NCBI GenBank assembly: GCA_024635865.1
Contig: JAGXIB010000204.1
Location: 1-36,045 of the forward strand
Direction of reading: 5' to 3'
From: Flavobacteriales bacterium
Lineage (GTDB): Bacteria; Bacteroidota; Bacteroidia; Flavobacteriales_D; Parvicellaceae
Length of the DNA stretch: 36,045 nucleotides
Below, piece after piece: positions 9,685-18,106 of the stretch. The stretch's first letter is position 1, and each line of letters starts with the position of its first letter. Both the position numbers and the translations under genes were made by a program. The notes under the pieces are model-generated. The model searched no databases. It saw only the letters and a program-made list of their open reading frames with translations, and had not been told where the DNA came from.

Positions 9685-11007
9685 ATGAAACTTCAAGAAT
9701 TTAGTTTTGGAAATTTTAAGTCATTTAAAGATATTCAAACTCTTAACCTTTCTTCTGCAAAGATAAAATCTAAAAACCCAGAGATTGATACGCTTAATGT
9801 CATCAAAGGTAGAAATCAAGAGAACACGTCTTTTTTAAAATCTAAAGCAATATATGGAGCAAATGCAAGTGGTAAAAGTAATATTATCAAGGCATTGGTT
9901 ACATTTATTAGAATTGTAAGAACTTCTGTAAAAGATGAAGATATTCTCGATGCTATGATTGAACCTTTTAGGTTGTCAACTGAAACGGATAATCAACCAA
10001 GTTTTTTTCAAATGATCTTTTGGCATAATGAGATTAAGTACCGATATGGTTTTGAATTAAATGATGAAAATATTATTGCAGAATGGTTGTATGGGAAACC
10101 TGGAGATAGAGAGTTACCTTTTTTTATAAGAGAAAATCAAGAAGTTATAGAACTTGATAAAACAAACTTTGGCGAAGGTCATAAATTAATAAGTTTATTA
10201 GATGATGACTCAGAAGACAATGATATTTTCAGACATAATTCGTTATTTCTTTCAACTCTTGCCACTTTTGGGTTTGGTAAATTATCCAAACAATTAGTTG
10301 AAAGCATTGCATCAATTTCAGTAATTAGCGGACTAGGACATCAAGGAATGTACAACTACGCTGGTGAGTCTTTAAAAGAAAAAAAGAAAAAAAGTTTTAT
10401 CCTTGATTTTCTAAAATATGGAGACATTGGTATTGATGATGTTGAATCAATTGAAGTTTCATCGGATGATTTACCTGAAGATGTTGATGACGATATTAAA
10501 AGTGATTTTGAAAAAAAGAAAAAAAGAAAATTTCTTATTTCAACTAGGAAAAAATTTGATGAAAATTTAGTTTCTTCCGAAAAAGAATCTTTTTCTTTTG
10601 GAAGTAATGAATCAGAAGGAACAAAAAAACTATTTGAATTAAGTCCATTTATTTATAACGCACTTAAAGAAAAAGAAGTTATTGTAATTGATGAATTTGA
10701 TGCAAGGTTTCATCCTTTATTAACTAAAAAAATATTGGAACTTTTTAACTCAGATAGTAATGAAGGTTCACAGTTTATTTTTACAACACACGATACAAAC
10801 CTATTATCTTCTAATTCACTAAGAAGAGACCAAATTGAATTTGTTGAAAAAGATAAGTATGGCGCAAGTCATTTATACTCACTAAGTCAATTTAAAGGTA
10901 TTAGAAATACGGCATCTTTTGAAAAGGATTATATTCAAGGAAAATACGGAGCAATTCCTTTTTTAGGAGATTTCAGTAAACTATTAACCCCTAAAGAAGA
11001 TGCCTAA
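9685..11007 (+). CDS. AAA-family ATPase, RloA/AbiLi-like (AAA_15/AAA_21 type)
   Basis: Walker A AIYGANASGKSNIIKAL; Walker B EVIVIDEFDARFHPLL; FIFTTHDTNLL; coupled to a RloB-like gene. Confidence 0.9.
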   Translation: MKLQEFSFGNFKSFKDIQTLNLSSAKIKSKNPEIDTLNVIKGRNQENTSFLKSKAIYGANASGKSNIIKALVTFIRIVRTSVKDEDILDAMIEPFRLSTETDNQPSFFQMIFWHNEIKYRYGFELNDENIIAEWLYGKPGDRELPFFIRENQEVIELDKTNFGEGHKLISLLDDDSEDNDIFRHNSLFLSTLATFGFGKLSKQLVESIASISVISGLGHQGMYNYAGESLKEKKKKSFILDFLKYGDIGIDDVESIEVSSDDLPEDVDDDIKSDFEKKKKRKFLISTRKKFDENLVSSEKESFSFGSNESEGTKKLFELSPFIYNALKEKEVIVIDEFDARFHPLLTKKILELFNSDSNEGSQFIFTTHDTNLLSSNSLRRDQIEFVEKDKYGASHLYSLSQFKGIRNTASFEKDYIQGKYGAIPFLGDFSKLLTPKEDA

Positions 11008-11692
11008 AAAGTCCAAATCAATTAAAATAACAGATGTTAAGGCACAGAAACCGTGGCTAAAGAAAGTTAATAATTCACTCTACCGTGTAGATTCGATAGA
11101 GACCAATAAAACTATCTTAATTGTTGGAGAAGGCCAAACTGAAAAATTGTATTTCGAATCTTTTCCGGTATTGACTCTAACGGTAGAGGCAATCGATTTA
11201 AAAGGTCAAAGTAAATTAAAGTTAATTGATTCAACTAAATCGATAATTGAAAATAATCAAACAGAATATGACGAAGTATGGTGTGTTTTTGATATGGATG
11301 TTAAACAAGGAGAAAAAGAATTCTCTGATTTTGATAACGCTATCACTAAAGGCAAAGCATTAAACTATAATATAGCATACTCTAACGACTCTTTCGAATT
11401 ATGGTTTTATTTACATTTCAATTTTACCGACCAAAAGCATCATAGAACTTTTTATTATCAGTTTCTTGGAGAACAATGGGATCTCAACTATGAAAAAGAT
11501 GGTAAATCTTATAAGTTTTGTCAAACAATTTATTCGAAACTCGAAAATGACGAAAATGCATCACAGGAAAATGCAATTGAACGTGCCGAAAAACTTTACA
11601 AGGAACAATCTGATTTACCATTCCATCAACAAAACCCAGTATCGTTAATCTTTAAACTAGTTAAATATCTTAATTCAAACAAAAGGAAATAA
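11000..11692 (+). CDS. RloB/AbiLii-like protein (putative TOPRIM-like nuclease partner)
   Basis: ILIVGEGQTEKLYFESFP, VWCVFDMD, NDSFELWFYLHF typical of RloB family; start codon overlaps the upstream ATPase stop (8-nt overlap). Confidence 0.88.
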   Translation: MPKKSKSIKITDVKAQKPWLKKVNNSLYRVDSIETNKTILIVGEGQTEKLYFESFPVLTLTVEAIDLKGQSKLKLIDSTKSIIENNQTEYDEVWCVFDMDVKQGEKEFSDFDNAITKGKALNYNIAYSNDSFELWFYLHFNFTDQKHHRTFYYQFLGEQWDLNYEKDGKSYKFCQTIYSKLENDENASQENAIERAEKLYKEQSDLPFHQQNPVSLIFKLVKYLNSNKRK

Positions 11693-11697
11693 ACACT

Positions 11698-11900
11698 ATT
11701 GCGAACACTACCTATAGTTAATGCGGAGATTCTGCTAAACTGAAATTTCGTACTTATACTCAAGTCCGACAAATCGTTGATTTGGCTTTTAAAACAAAAA
11801 AGATAAAATCAAAATACAACGATTTGGCTAAGTGCTAACTTGAAAGTTTGTCGCTTTCTACTGCCCTACTTGCCATATACTCAGTCGTTATCAACAACTA
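11698..11900 (+). repeat. Structured intergenic repeat, copy A
   Basis: Inverted repeats CAAATCGTTG (11770-11779)/CAACGATTTG (11817-11826) and TCAAGT (11760-11765)/ACTTGA (11838-11843); shares core ATTTGGCTTTTAAAAC..AAAAGATAAAAT and CTTTCTACTGCCCTA (11854-11868) with other copies. Confidence 0.75.
11886..11895 (+). repeat. Left arm of 10-bp inverted repeat framing the S41 peptidase gene
   Basis: CGTTATCAAC; exact reverse complement of GTTGATAACG at 13556-13565. Confidence 0.8.
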
Positions 11901-11902
11901 TA

Positions 11903-13552
11903 ATGAGAATACACTTATTAATCATATTTATTTTATTATTTCTTGGAAATAGATCCTTTGCCCAAGAACAATTAAGTGAAACAGACAAACTAGTGCAATT
12001 AGCGAAAGTTTGGGGGTTTTTAAAATATTATCATCCTCAAGTCTCAAAAGGTAAGTTCGACTGGGATAAAGAACTAATTAATATAATTCCACAGTTAGAA
12101 AAAGCAAAAGATAAGAATGAAGTTTCAGTAGTTTATATAAATTGGTTAGAGTCTCTTGGTAGGGTAAGGAAGTGTCGGAAATGTGAAACCCAAACTATAG
12201 AAACTTTTGATAATAATTTCAATTTAGACTGGATTATTGACACCTCTTACTTTAGCAAAGAACTCACAAAGAGGTTAGTGAAAATTGAATCGAATAGACG
12301 TTTAGGTAAAAAACACTATGTAGAATATGGAAAAATTAAGCTGAGCGAGGCTCAAATGGTAAATGAAAAAGTGTATAATAAAATATCTTGGAAAGATTCA
12401 AATGTCCGTCTTATCACCTTATTTCGTTACTGGAACTTTGTCGAGTATTTTTTCCCTTATAAATACCAAACTGATAAACCTTGGGATAAGGTTTTGGAGT
12501 ATTCGATACCTGTTTTTTTGAATATTAAAACGGAAACTGAGTTTCATTTAGCGATGCTTGAATTGGTGGCAAGTATTAATGACAGTCATAGTGAATTTGT
12601 TACTCTTAAAACCTTTGAACACTTTGGAAATAAGTTTTTGCCTGTAACAATTGAATATTTAGACGGAGTTGGTATTGTAACAGGTTTTTATGATGACTCA
12701 TTGGCCTCTATCGATGATTTTAAAGTAGGAGATATTATAACTAAAATAAATGGTACAGATGTATCAACAAAATACGACTCGTTAAATAAATATATTATTG
12801 GTTCAAATGAGGGCAGAAAGAAATCCCGTTCTTTTAAACACATATTCAACGGAACTACAGATTCTGTTCAAATACAATTCAAACGCGATGGAAATCTATA
12901 TTCAAAAGTGGTTCATAGACACCTCTATAAAGATTTTGCCCCTAAGAAGAGGAGTGAACAGACCTATGAAGTTCTTACCGACAACATTGGCTATATAAAT
13001 ATGGGCTGGCTTGAAAGAGACAGTGTTCACAAAGTCTATAATAAATTAGACTCAACCAGTGGTTTAATTTTAGACTTTAGAAACGGTTCTCCGAAAGGCA
13101 CATGGGATGTAGTCATTGACTATATTTCGTCTAGTGAAAATCAATTTTGCAGAATTATTTACCCTCTATTGAATTATCCAGGAAAGTATGTTCTACAAGA
13201 ACCATTCTCTTGTGGAACGAATTCACCAAGAAAATATAAAGGCAAAGTAGTCTTACTTGTAAATGAAAATACGCAAAGTCATGGTGAGTATTCTTTAATG
13301 AGCCTTCAAACTGGAGATAATGTGATTACAGTAGGCTCGAGAACATCGGGGGCAGATGGTAACACGACTACATTTAGAATATTTGATAATTATAAAACTA
13401 TAATAACTGGTACAGGAGTATTTTATCCTGATATGTCTATAACTCAAAGAAAAGGTGTAATGATCGATTATGAAGTTAAACCAACTATTGAGGGACTTTC
13501 CGTAAATAAAGATGAATTTCTTTTGAAAGCGATTCATTTATTAAATAACTAG
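11903..13552 (+). CDS. Secreted S41-family peptidase (C-terminal processing/tricorn-like, with PDZ-like region)
   Basis: Start at 11903 gives signal peptide MRIHLLIIFILLFLGNRSFAQ; IDDFKVGDIITKINGTDV (PDZ); LLVNENTQSHGEYSLM and GSRTSGADGNTT (S41 core). Confidence 0.85.
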   Translation: MRIHLLIIFILLFLGNRSFAQEQLSETDKLVQLAKVWGFLKYYHPQVSKGKFDWDKELINIIPQLEKAKDKNEVSVVYINWLESLGRVRKCRKCETQTIETFDNNFNLDWIIDTSYFSKELTKRLVKIESNRRLGKKHYVEYGKIKLSEAQMVNEKVYNKISWKDSNVRLITLFRYWNFVEYFFPYKYQTDKPWDKVLEYSIPVFLNIKTETEFHLAMLELVASINDSHSEFVTLKTFEHFGNKFLPVTIEYLDGVGIVTGFYDDSLASIDDFKVGDIITKINGTDVSTKYDSLNKYIIGSNEGRKKSRSFKHIFNGTTDSVQIQFKRDGNLYSKVVHRHLYKDFAPKKRSEQTYEVLTDNIGYINMGWLERDSVHKVYNKLDSTSGLILDFRNGSPKGTWDVVIDYISSSENQFCRIIYPLLNYPGKYVLQEPFSCGTNSPRKYKGKVVLLVNENTQSHGEYSLMSLQTGDNVITVGSRTSGADGNTTTFRIFDNYKTIITGTGVFYPDMSITQRKGVMIDYEVKPTIEGLSVNKDEFLLKAIHLLNN

Positions 13553-13555
13553 AAT

Positions 13556-13565
13556 GTTGATAACG
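13556..13565 (-). repeat. Right arm of 10-bp inverted repeat framing the S41 peptidase gene
   Basis: GTTGATAACG, 3 nt after the S41 stop codon. Confidence 0.8.
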
Positions 13566-13687
13566 TCACCTAAAAACACTGCAACACTTGCTCTTCGAGT
13601 GATAAATCATCCTAAACCCAATCGTACCCCTTTAAAATTATTACTTAATTTTATGGATAGCAGCAATTTTTTAGCTGCCGAACGTTA
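13561..13687 (+). repeat. Putative attC-like intergenic element with terminal inverted repeat TAACGT..ACGTTA
   Basis: TAACGT (13561-13566)/ACGTTA (13682-13687); internal pairings CACTTG/CGAGTG (13585-13590/13596-13601) and GCAGC/GCTGC (13660-13664/13674-13678). Confidence 0.35.
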
Positions 13688-13700
13688 AAGTTAATAAAAA

Positions 13701-14324
13701 ATGAATATTGAAAAAGCATATAATATTTGGGCTAATCAATATGATACCAATAAAAATCGAACAAGAGATTTAGACAAAAAATCTACAATTGATACTTTAA
13801 GTAAATTAGATTTTGAAAATGTTTTAGAACTTGGCTGTGGTACTGGAAAAAACACAAGTTGGTTATTGAAAAAATCTAAACGAATTATAGGTCTAGATTT
13901 TTCTCAAGAAATGCTAAATAAAGCCAAAGCAAAAATATCCGACAAAAGAGTTTCATTTAGAAAAGCAGATTTGAATAAGGATTGGGAAACTGAGAATGAT
14001 TTTACTGATTTAATAACTTGTAGTTTAACACTTGAACATATAAAAGATTTAAATCACATTTTTCATCAAGCAAATCTAAAATTAAGAAAAAATGGAATAT
14101 TTTTCATCAGTGAATTACATCCTTTTATGCAATACTCTGGAAGTAAAGCCAAATATGAAACTGAGAACGGAACTTATGAATTAGAAGTCTATACACACCA
14201 CATTTCTGAATATATAGATAATGCTAAAAATAATAACTTAAAATTAGTTGAAGTCAATGAATGGTTTGACCAAAACGAAAAAAATGAAATTCCTAGATTG
14301 ATATCCTTTGTCTTTAAAAAATAA
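13701..14324 (+). CDS. Class I SAM-dependent methyltransferase
   Basis: VLELGCGTGKNTSWLL, IIGLDFSQEML, ITCSLTLEHIKD. Confidence 0.85.
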   Translation: MNIEKAYNIWANQYDTNKNRTRDLDKKSTIDTLSKLDFENVLELGCGTGKNTSWLLKKSKRIIGLDFSQEMLNKAKAKISDKRVSFRKADLNKDWETENDFTDLITCSLTLEHIKDLNHIFHQANLKLRKNGIFFISELHPFMQYSGSKAKYETENGTYELEVYTHHISEYIDNAKNNNLKLVEVNEWFDQNEKNEIPRLISFVFKK

Positions 14325-14335
14325 AAACTAGCAAT

Positions 14336-14470
14336 GAATACGGAACAACGCCAAAAATAAAATTTGGCTATAAGACTAGAAAAGATAAAATGTTTATATT
14401 TGGCTAGAAGGTACTTAAAAATTAACTACCAAACTAACCTTTCGTTTTTTATATTACACTTTATGGGCAA
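14336..14470 (+). repeat. Structured intergenic repeat, copy C
   Basis: CCAAAAATAAA (14351-14361)/TTTATATTTGG (14393-14403) pair 10/11; core ATTTGGCTATAAGACTAGAAAAGATAAAAT and following TTTGGCTA align with copy A. Confidence 0.6.
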
Positions 14471-14483
14471 TAAAAAAGCAGAA

Positions 14484-15641
14484 ATGAAAGTCGTTAATTT
14501 TATCATCTGTGTACTAATCGCAACAAATGGTTTTTCACAGGTTAATACATTTTACATTGAACCAGTTCTAACAGATCCAAATTATAATGCTGTTCAAGAT
14601 AGTCATATGGTTGTCAGAAACACGGTAACTACCAATGATAAACTTCTTTTATTCATAGGTGGTACAGGATCTAAAACTAAAAATTACTTACGAATTTCTG
14701 AATTTGCTGGAAATCTAGGGTATGATGTTATTAATGTCTCATATCCCAATAGTATAGCTGCAGCTAGTCTGGCAAACTCATCAGATAACTTAGTATTTAA
14801 TAACTATCGTCAAGAAATATGTTACGGAACTAATTTAAGTTCTGATGTGAGCGTTGATAGTTTAAATTCTATATTTACGAGAGTTGTTAACCTAATAAAT
14901 TATCTGGATACAGCTTATCCTTCGCAAAACTGGAGTCAATATTTAATTTCTTCTAACACATTAAATTGGTCTAAAATAGCAGTAGCTGGTCATTCCCAAG
15001 GTGCAGGTCATGCTTGTTACTTTGCAAAATATGAAAGCACAGAAAGAGTACTTATGTTTTCAGGTCCTAATGATTACAGTAATCACTTTGCTCAACCTGC
15101 AAATTGGTTAGGAATACCAGGGGTTACTCAGAAAAACAGGCATTTTGTATATCTAAGCTTGTATGACGAGGCTGTTGAGTTCAGCAAGCAGCTCAGCAAC
15201 ATTAGTGATTTAGGAATTTATCCCGAGACTGACACAGTGCATGTTGATGTGACAAATTCCCCTTTCAATAATTCTCATTGTCTGTTCACAACACAACCCC
15301 CAGGTTTAGTTATTTTAAATCATAACTCTACCATAAAATGGAGCATATTAAATAATTCGGTCTGGGAATACATGTTAACTTCGGAAAGTACTACCAACGT
15401 TAAGGAAATTGAATACAATCATTTATTTTCAATTTATCCTAATCCAGCAAAATCACAATTGAACATACAACCTAAGAAAAATATATTAGGTAAAACTTAC
15501 TATGTTAGGAACAATATAGGTCAAGTTATTTGGTCAGGTACAGTAAATGATTCCTCAATTAGCATAAGCCTGACTGAATTTCTTTCGGGATTATACTTCT
15601 TTAGTATTGAAAATCAAACATCAGCATTCATTAAAGAATAA
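14484..15641 (+). CDS. Secreted alpha/beta-hydrolase-like protein with T9SS type A C-terminal sorting domain
   Basis: Signal peptide MKVVNFIICVLIATNGFSQ from 14484 (the track's 14364 start is a TTG inside repeat C); nucleophile elbow VAGHSQGAGHA; C-terminal FSIYPNPAKSQLNIQ...GLYFFSIENQ..AFIKE. Confidence 0.82.
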   Translation: MKVVNFIICVLIATNGFSQVNTFYIEPVLTDPNYNAVQDSHMVVRNTVTTNDKLLLFIGGTGSKTKNYLRISEFAGNLGYDVINVSYPNSIAAASLANSSDNLVFNNYRQEICYGTNLSSDVSVDSLNSIFTRVVNLINYLDTAYPSQNWSQYLISSNTLNWSKIAVAGHSQGAGHACYFAKYESTERVLMFSGPNDYSNHFAQPANWLGIPGVTQKNRHFVYLSLYDEAVEFSKQLSNISDLGIYPETDTVHVDVTNSPFNNSHCLFTTQPPGLVILNHNSTIKWSILNNSVWEYMLTSESTTNVKEIEYNHLFSIYPNPAKSQLNIQPKKNILGKTYYVRNNIGQVIWSGTVNDSSISISLTEFLSGLYFFSIENQTSAFIKE

Positions 15642-15685
15642 AAAGCACATAACACTTTGTAAAAATGAATTAAAACAAATTTTAC

Positions 15686-15948
15686 ACTAAACGCTAGCGT
15701 CAATAAGTCATAAAATTGGATAATAAATGAGTCAATCAGCAAAAAGTGTTTTCATTTATGGTGTCAATTTAGCGCTTTGCTAGTAATTGCACCTAATGTG
15801 CTACTTAACTTGTTTGGTATCGAACCTACTAATGGAGTTTGGATTAGACTTGAGGGTATTTTATTAGTGGCAACTACCGTCTATTATTTCATAGGTGCCA
15901 AATATGAGCTTATTTTGATCTTGAAGGCAACTACTTTAGTTGATTTAC
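15686..15948 (+). repeat. Direct duplication, copy 1 (paired with 17317-17590)
   Basis: Near-identical from ACTAAACGCTAGC to GATTTA, with a 10-nt deletion relative to copy 2 (GTAGGACTAA missing after TTTAGCGCTT). Confidence 0.9.
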
Positions 15949-15952
15949 TTTA
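15727..15952 (+). pseudogene. Truncated, frameshifted copy of the membrane protein encoded at 17358-17801
   Basis: Reads MSQSAKSVFIYGVNLALC* then frameshifts into LVIAPNVLLNLFGIEPTNGVWIRLEGILLVATTVYYFIGAKYELILILKAT. Confidence 0.88.
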
Positions 15953-16034
15953 AATTTAATACCTAAAAAAACTATTCATAAAGTTCCTATTGACTACGAG
16001 CCTATGATGAAGTGTCTTCGCACTTATAAGTAAG

Positions 16035-16562
16035 TTATTTTATTATCAATTTTTCTATTATAGGTTCTCCAGAATTATAACCTTTTCCATAAAATAGAAT
16101 GTATTCGACTTTAACATTAATACCCAAAGTTCCACTTTTGACTTGTATAAACATCTTGTCTAAGTACATCTTATGCGTATTTACGGTAACATAAATTCTA
16201 GCTCCTTTACATTCATCATCATTGAGATAAAAATACATTCCTTTTCTAGAGACAAGGCGAAATTTAAATAAATTAGGTTTTGACTCTAATAGTTTCAATC
16301 GATAGGCAAACTTTTTTTCTATCCATGATAACGGCTTTTTTATACCACCCTGAGTATAAACTATTCGATATACTTTAATAGGCTGAGAAGAATCAATAAT
16401 CCCGTCTTTTGTATTTGCATCATACACTACAGTATTGTGGTTCTTACTATGTTGAATGTAAAATAGTCGGATGTTTTTTTTTGCTGGTTCTGGGTAATCG
16501 TTTTGTGTATATCCTGAAAAAAGAAAAAAAAACATCATAAAAAAAGAAAGAAGAGTATTCAT
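16035..16562 (-). CDS. Secreted DUF4833-like protein
   Basis: Signal peptide; NIRLFYIQHSKNHNTVVYDANTKDG...PIKVYRIVY; family assignment from memory of the motif. Confidence 0.6.
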   Translation of the reverse strand: MNTLLSFFMMFFFLFSGYTQNDYPEPAKKNIRLFYIQHSKNHNTVVYDANTKDGIIDSSQPIKVYRIVYTQGGIKKPLSWIEKKFAYRLKLLESKPNLFKFRLVSRKGMYFYLNDDECKGARIYVTVNTHKMYLDKMFIQVKSGTLGINVKVEYILFYGKGYNSGEPIIEKLIIK

Positions 16563-16683
16563 ATTGACTTTTATTTAACTTCTTACTAATAGTAGATATA
16601 TTATAAGATGTTATTCTATTTAAATTAGACCAGCATTTATAGTATATTTGTCTCTAGATTTTGTCCTCTGTTAGTTTTAACTA

Positions 16684-16990
16684 CTAAACTAACTTACAGC
16701 TTTCTTCGTCAAGTTTTGTTTCAATAGTATAATGCTTAAATTGATACTTTTCCAAAACTTCTTGGTATTTGCTTTTACCTTCAGAATTTGGTTAAACTCA
16801 TTAATTCGCGTTAGTTTCAAATGAGTTGTAAACACATGATGTTCTCAATCGAGAGACCAGATGTGCGTGTGATGTAATGAATATCTATTTTCTATATTTA
16901 GTGTTTTTTGTTCAATACCAATCAAGTCTACACTATTAAGAATTCCTTGTAAAAAAATAAAGAGTGTTTATTTTAAGCATCCAATAACTC
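16684..16990 (-). pseudogene. Remnant of a cation diffusion facilitator (CDF) transporter C-terminal domain
   Basis: Minus-strand reading: LK*TLFIFLQGILNSVDLIGIEQKTLNIENRYSLHHTHIWSLD*EHHVFTTHLKLTRINEFN then 1-nt frameshift to PNSEGKSKYQEVLEKYQFKHYTIETKLDEESCKLV*; stops at 16968-16970 (TAA) and 16845-16847 (TGA). Confidence 0.75.
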
Positions 16991-17316
16991 CCAATAGGAT
17001 ATGATGCTGTTTGCTTGCTATTTTTTTTTTAATTCATTATTTCACTTTTTTATATTAAGTTAATCGGATGATGCGTTCCTTAGTCATTTTCAACGTCTAT
17101 TTGCAATTCTTGATTATTTTTCATTGTATTTTCACATTCGTTGTGAATGAATTTTTACAACACTTCAAAGGTGAAATCTAATGCCTTATAAAGTCTTACA
17201 CAATTCAAAGTGATTGTTATATAATTATGTGATAAGGGGAAAGTTATAGACCTTAAAAGAGAAACTCATCTTGTTGGGGTTCAACTAATATCCCACCGAA
17301 AGTATACGTTTCTTGA

Positions 17317-17590
17317 ACTAAACGCTAGCATCAATAAGTCATAAAATTGGATAAGAAATGAGTAGATCAGCAAAAAGTGTTTTCATTTATGGTATATATT
17401 TAGCGCTTGTAGGACTAATGCTAGTAATTGCACCTAATGTGCTACTTAACTTGTTTGGTATCGAATCTACTAATGAAGTTTGGATTAGACTTGAGGGTAT
17501 TTTATTAATGGCAACTACCGTCTATTATTTCATAGGTGCCAAATATGAGCTTATTTTGATCTTGAAGGCAACTGCTTTTATTCGATTTAC
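17317..17590 (+). repeat. Direct duplication, copy 2
   Basis: See 15686-15948; carries the intact reading frame. Confidence 0.9.
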
Positions 17591-17801
17591 GGTAATTATT
17601 TTCTTTACTGCAATTGTCTTGCTTGAATTGGTATCTCCGAGCATAATAATAATCTCCGTAATTGACTTTTTAGGAGGTGCATGGACTTACTTAATGTTAA
17701 AAAAAGAAGGACATTTTGCTCGAAATAAAAATTTAATTACAAATGTTAAAAATGTATGTCAAGTCATCACCCCCTGTACGATGCTAAGCTTCATAAATTA
17801 A
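17358..17801 (+). CDS. Small multi-pass membrane protein of unknown function
   Basis: 147 aa with about four hydrophobic segments; intact version of the duplicated locus. Confidence 0.65.
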   Translation: MSRSAKSVFIYGIYLALVGLMLVIAPNVLLNLFGIESTNEVWIRLEGILLMATTVYYFIGAKYELILILKATAFIRFTVIIFFTAIVLLELVSPSIIIISVIDFLGGAWTYLMLKKEGHFARNKNLITNVKNVCQVITPCTMLSFIN

Positions 17802-18106
17802 GCTTTGCAAGGAATTCGTTATATTGCTTCATACTGAAAATAGCTTGACACAAAAATCAAACTAATATGGAAGATAAACAATTAGCAGACGAAATTAAGG
17901 AAGTATAGAAAAAGCAATTAAATAAATTATAGTTTCTATCAATATATGACCTCACATGAATTGTAAATTAATGACTCCAAATAAAGCTCATAAAATAGCA
18001 AAATTTAATAGAATAACTTGTAAGAAAATAATTCCAAACATTTAATGTATTTTTGATAAAACAACATGAAATAAGTAACCATCTATTTCGGCACAAGAAA
18101 TAAATC

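Noticed and set aside
11466-11648. Overlapping + ORF (MENNGISTMKKMVNL...) inside rloB
   Set aside because: Alternate frame of a well-supported RloB CDS with no independent evidence.
15658-15686. TGTAAAA...TTTTACA inverted repeat after the hydrolase gene as a terminator
   Set aside because: Only a 7-bp A/T-rich stem with a 15-nt loop and no U-tract; insufficient for a terminator call.
15949-16034. Coding-like tail IHKVPIDYEPMMKCLRTYK* after the truncated duplicate
   Set aside because: Too short to assign; could be a transposase or other gene remnant but no motif supports a call.
16643-16650. TATATTTG on + resembling a promoter -7 element
   Set aside because: No + strand gene begins within several hundred nt and no -33 TTG upstream; expected by chance in AT-rich DNA.
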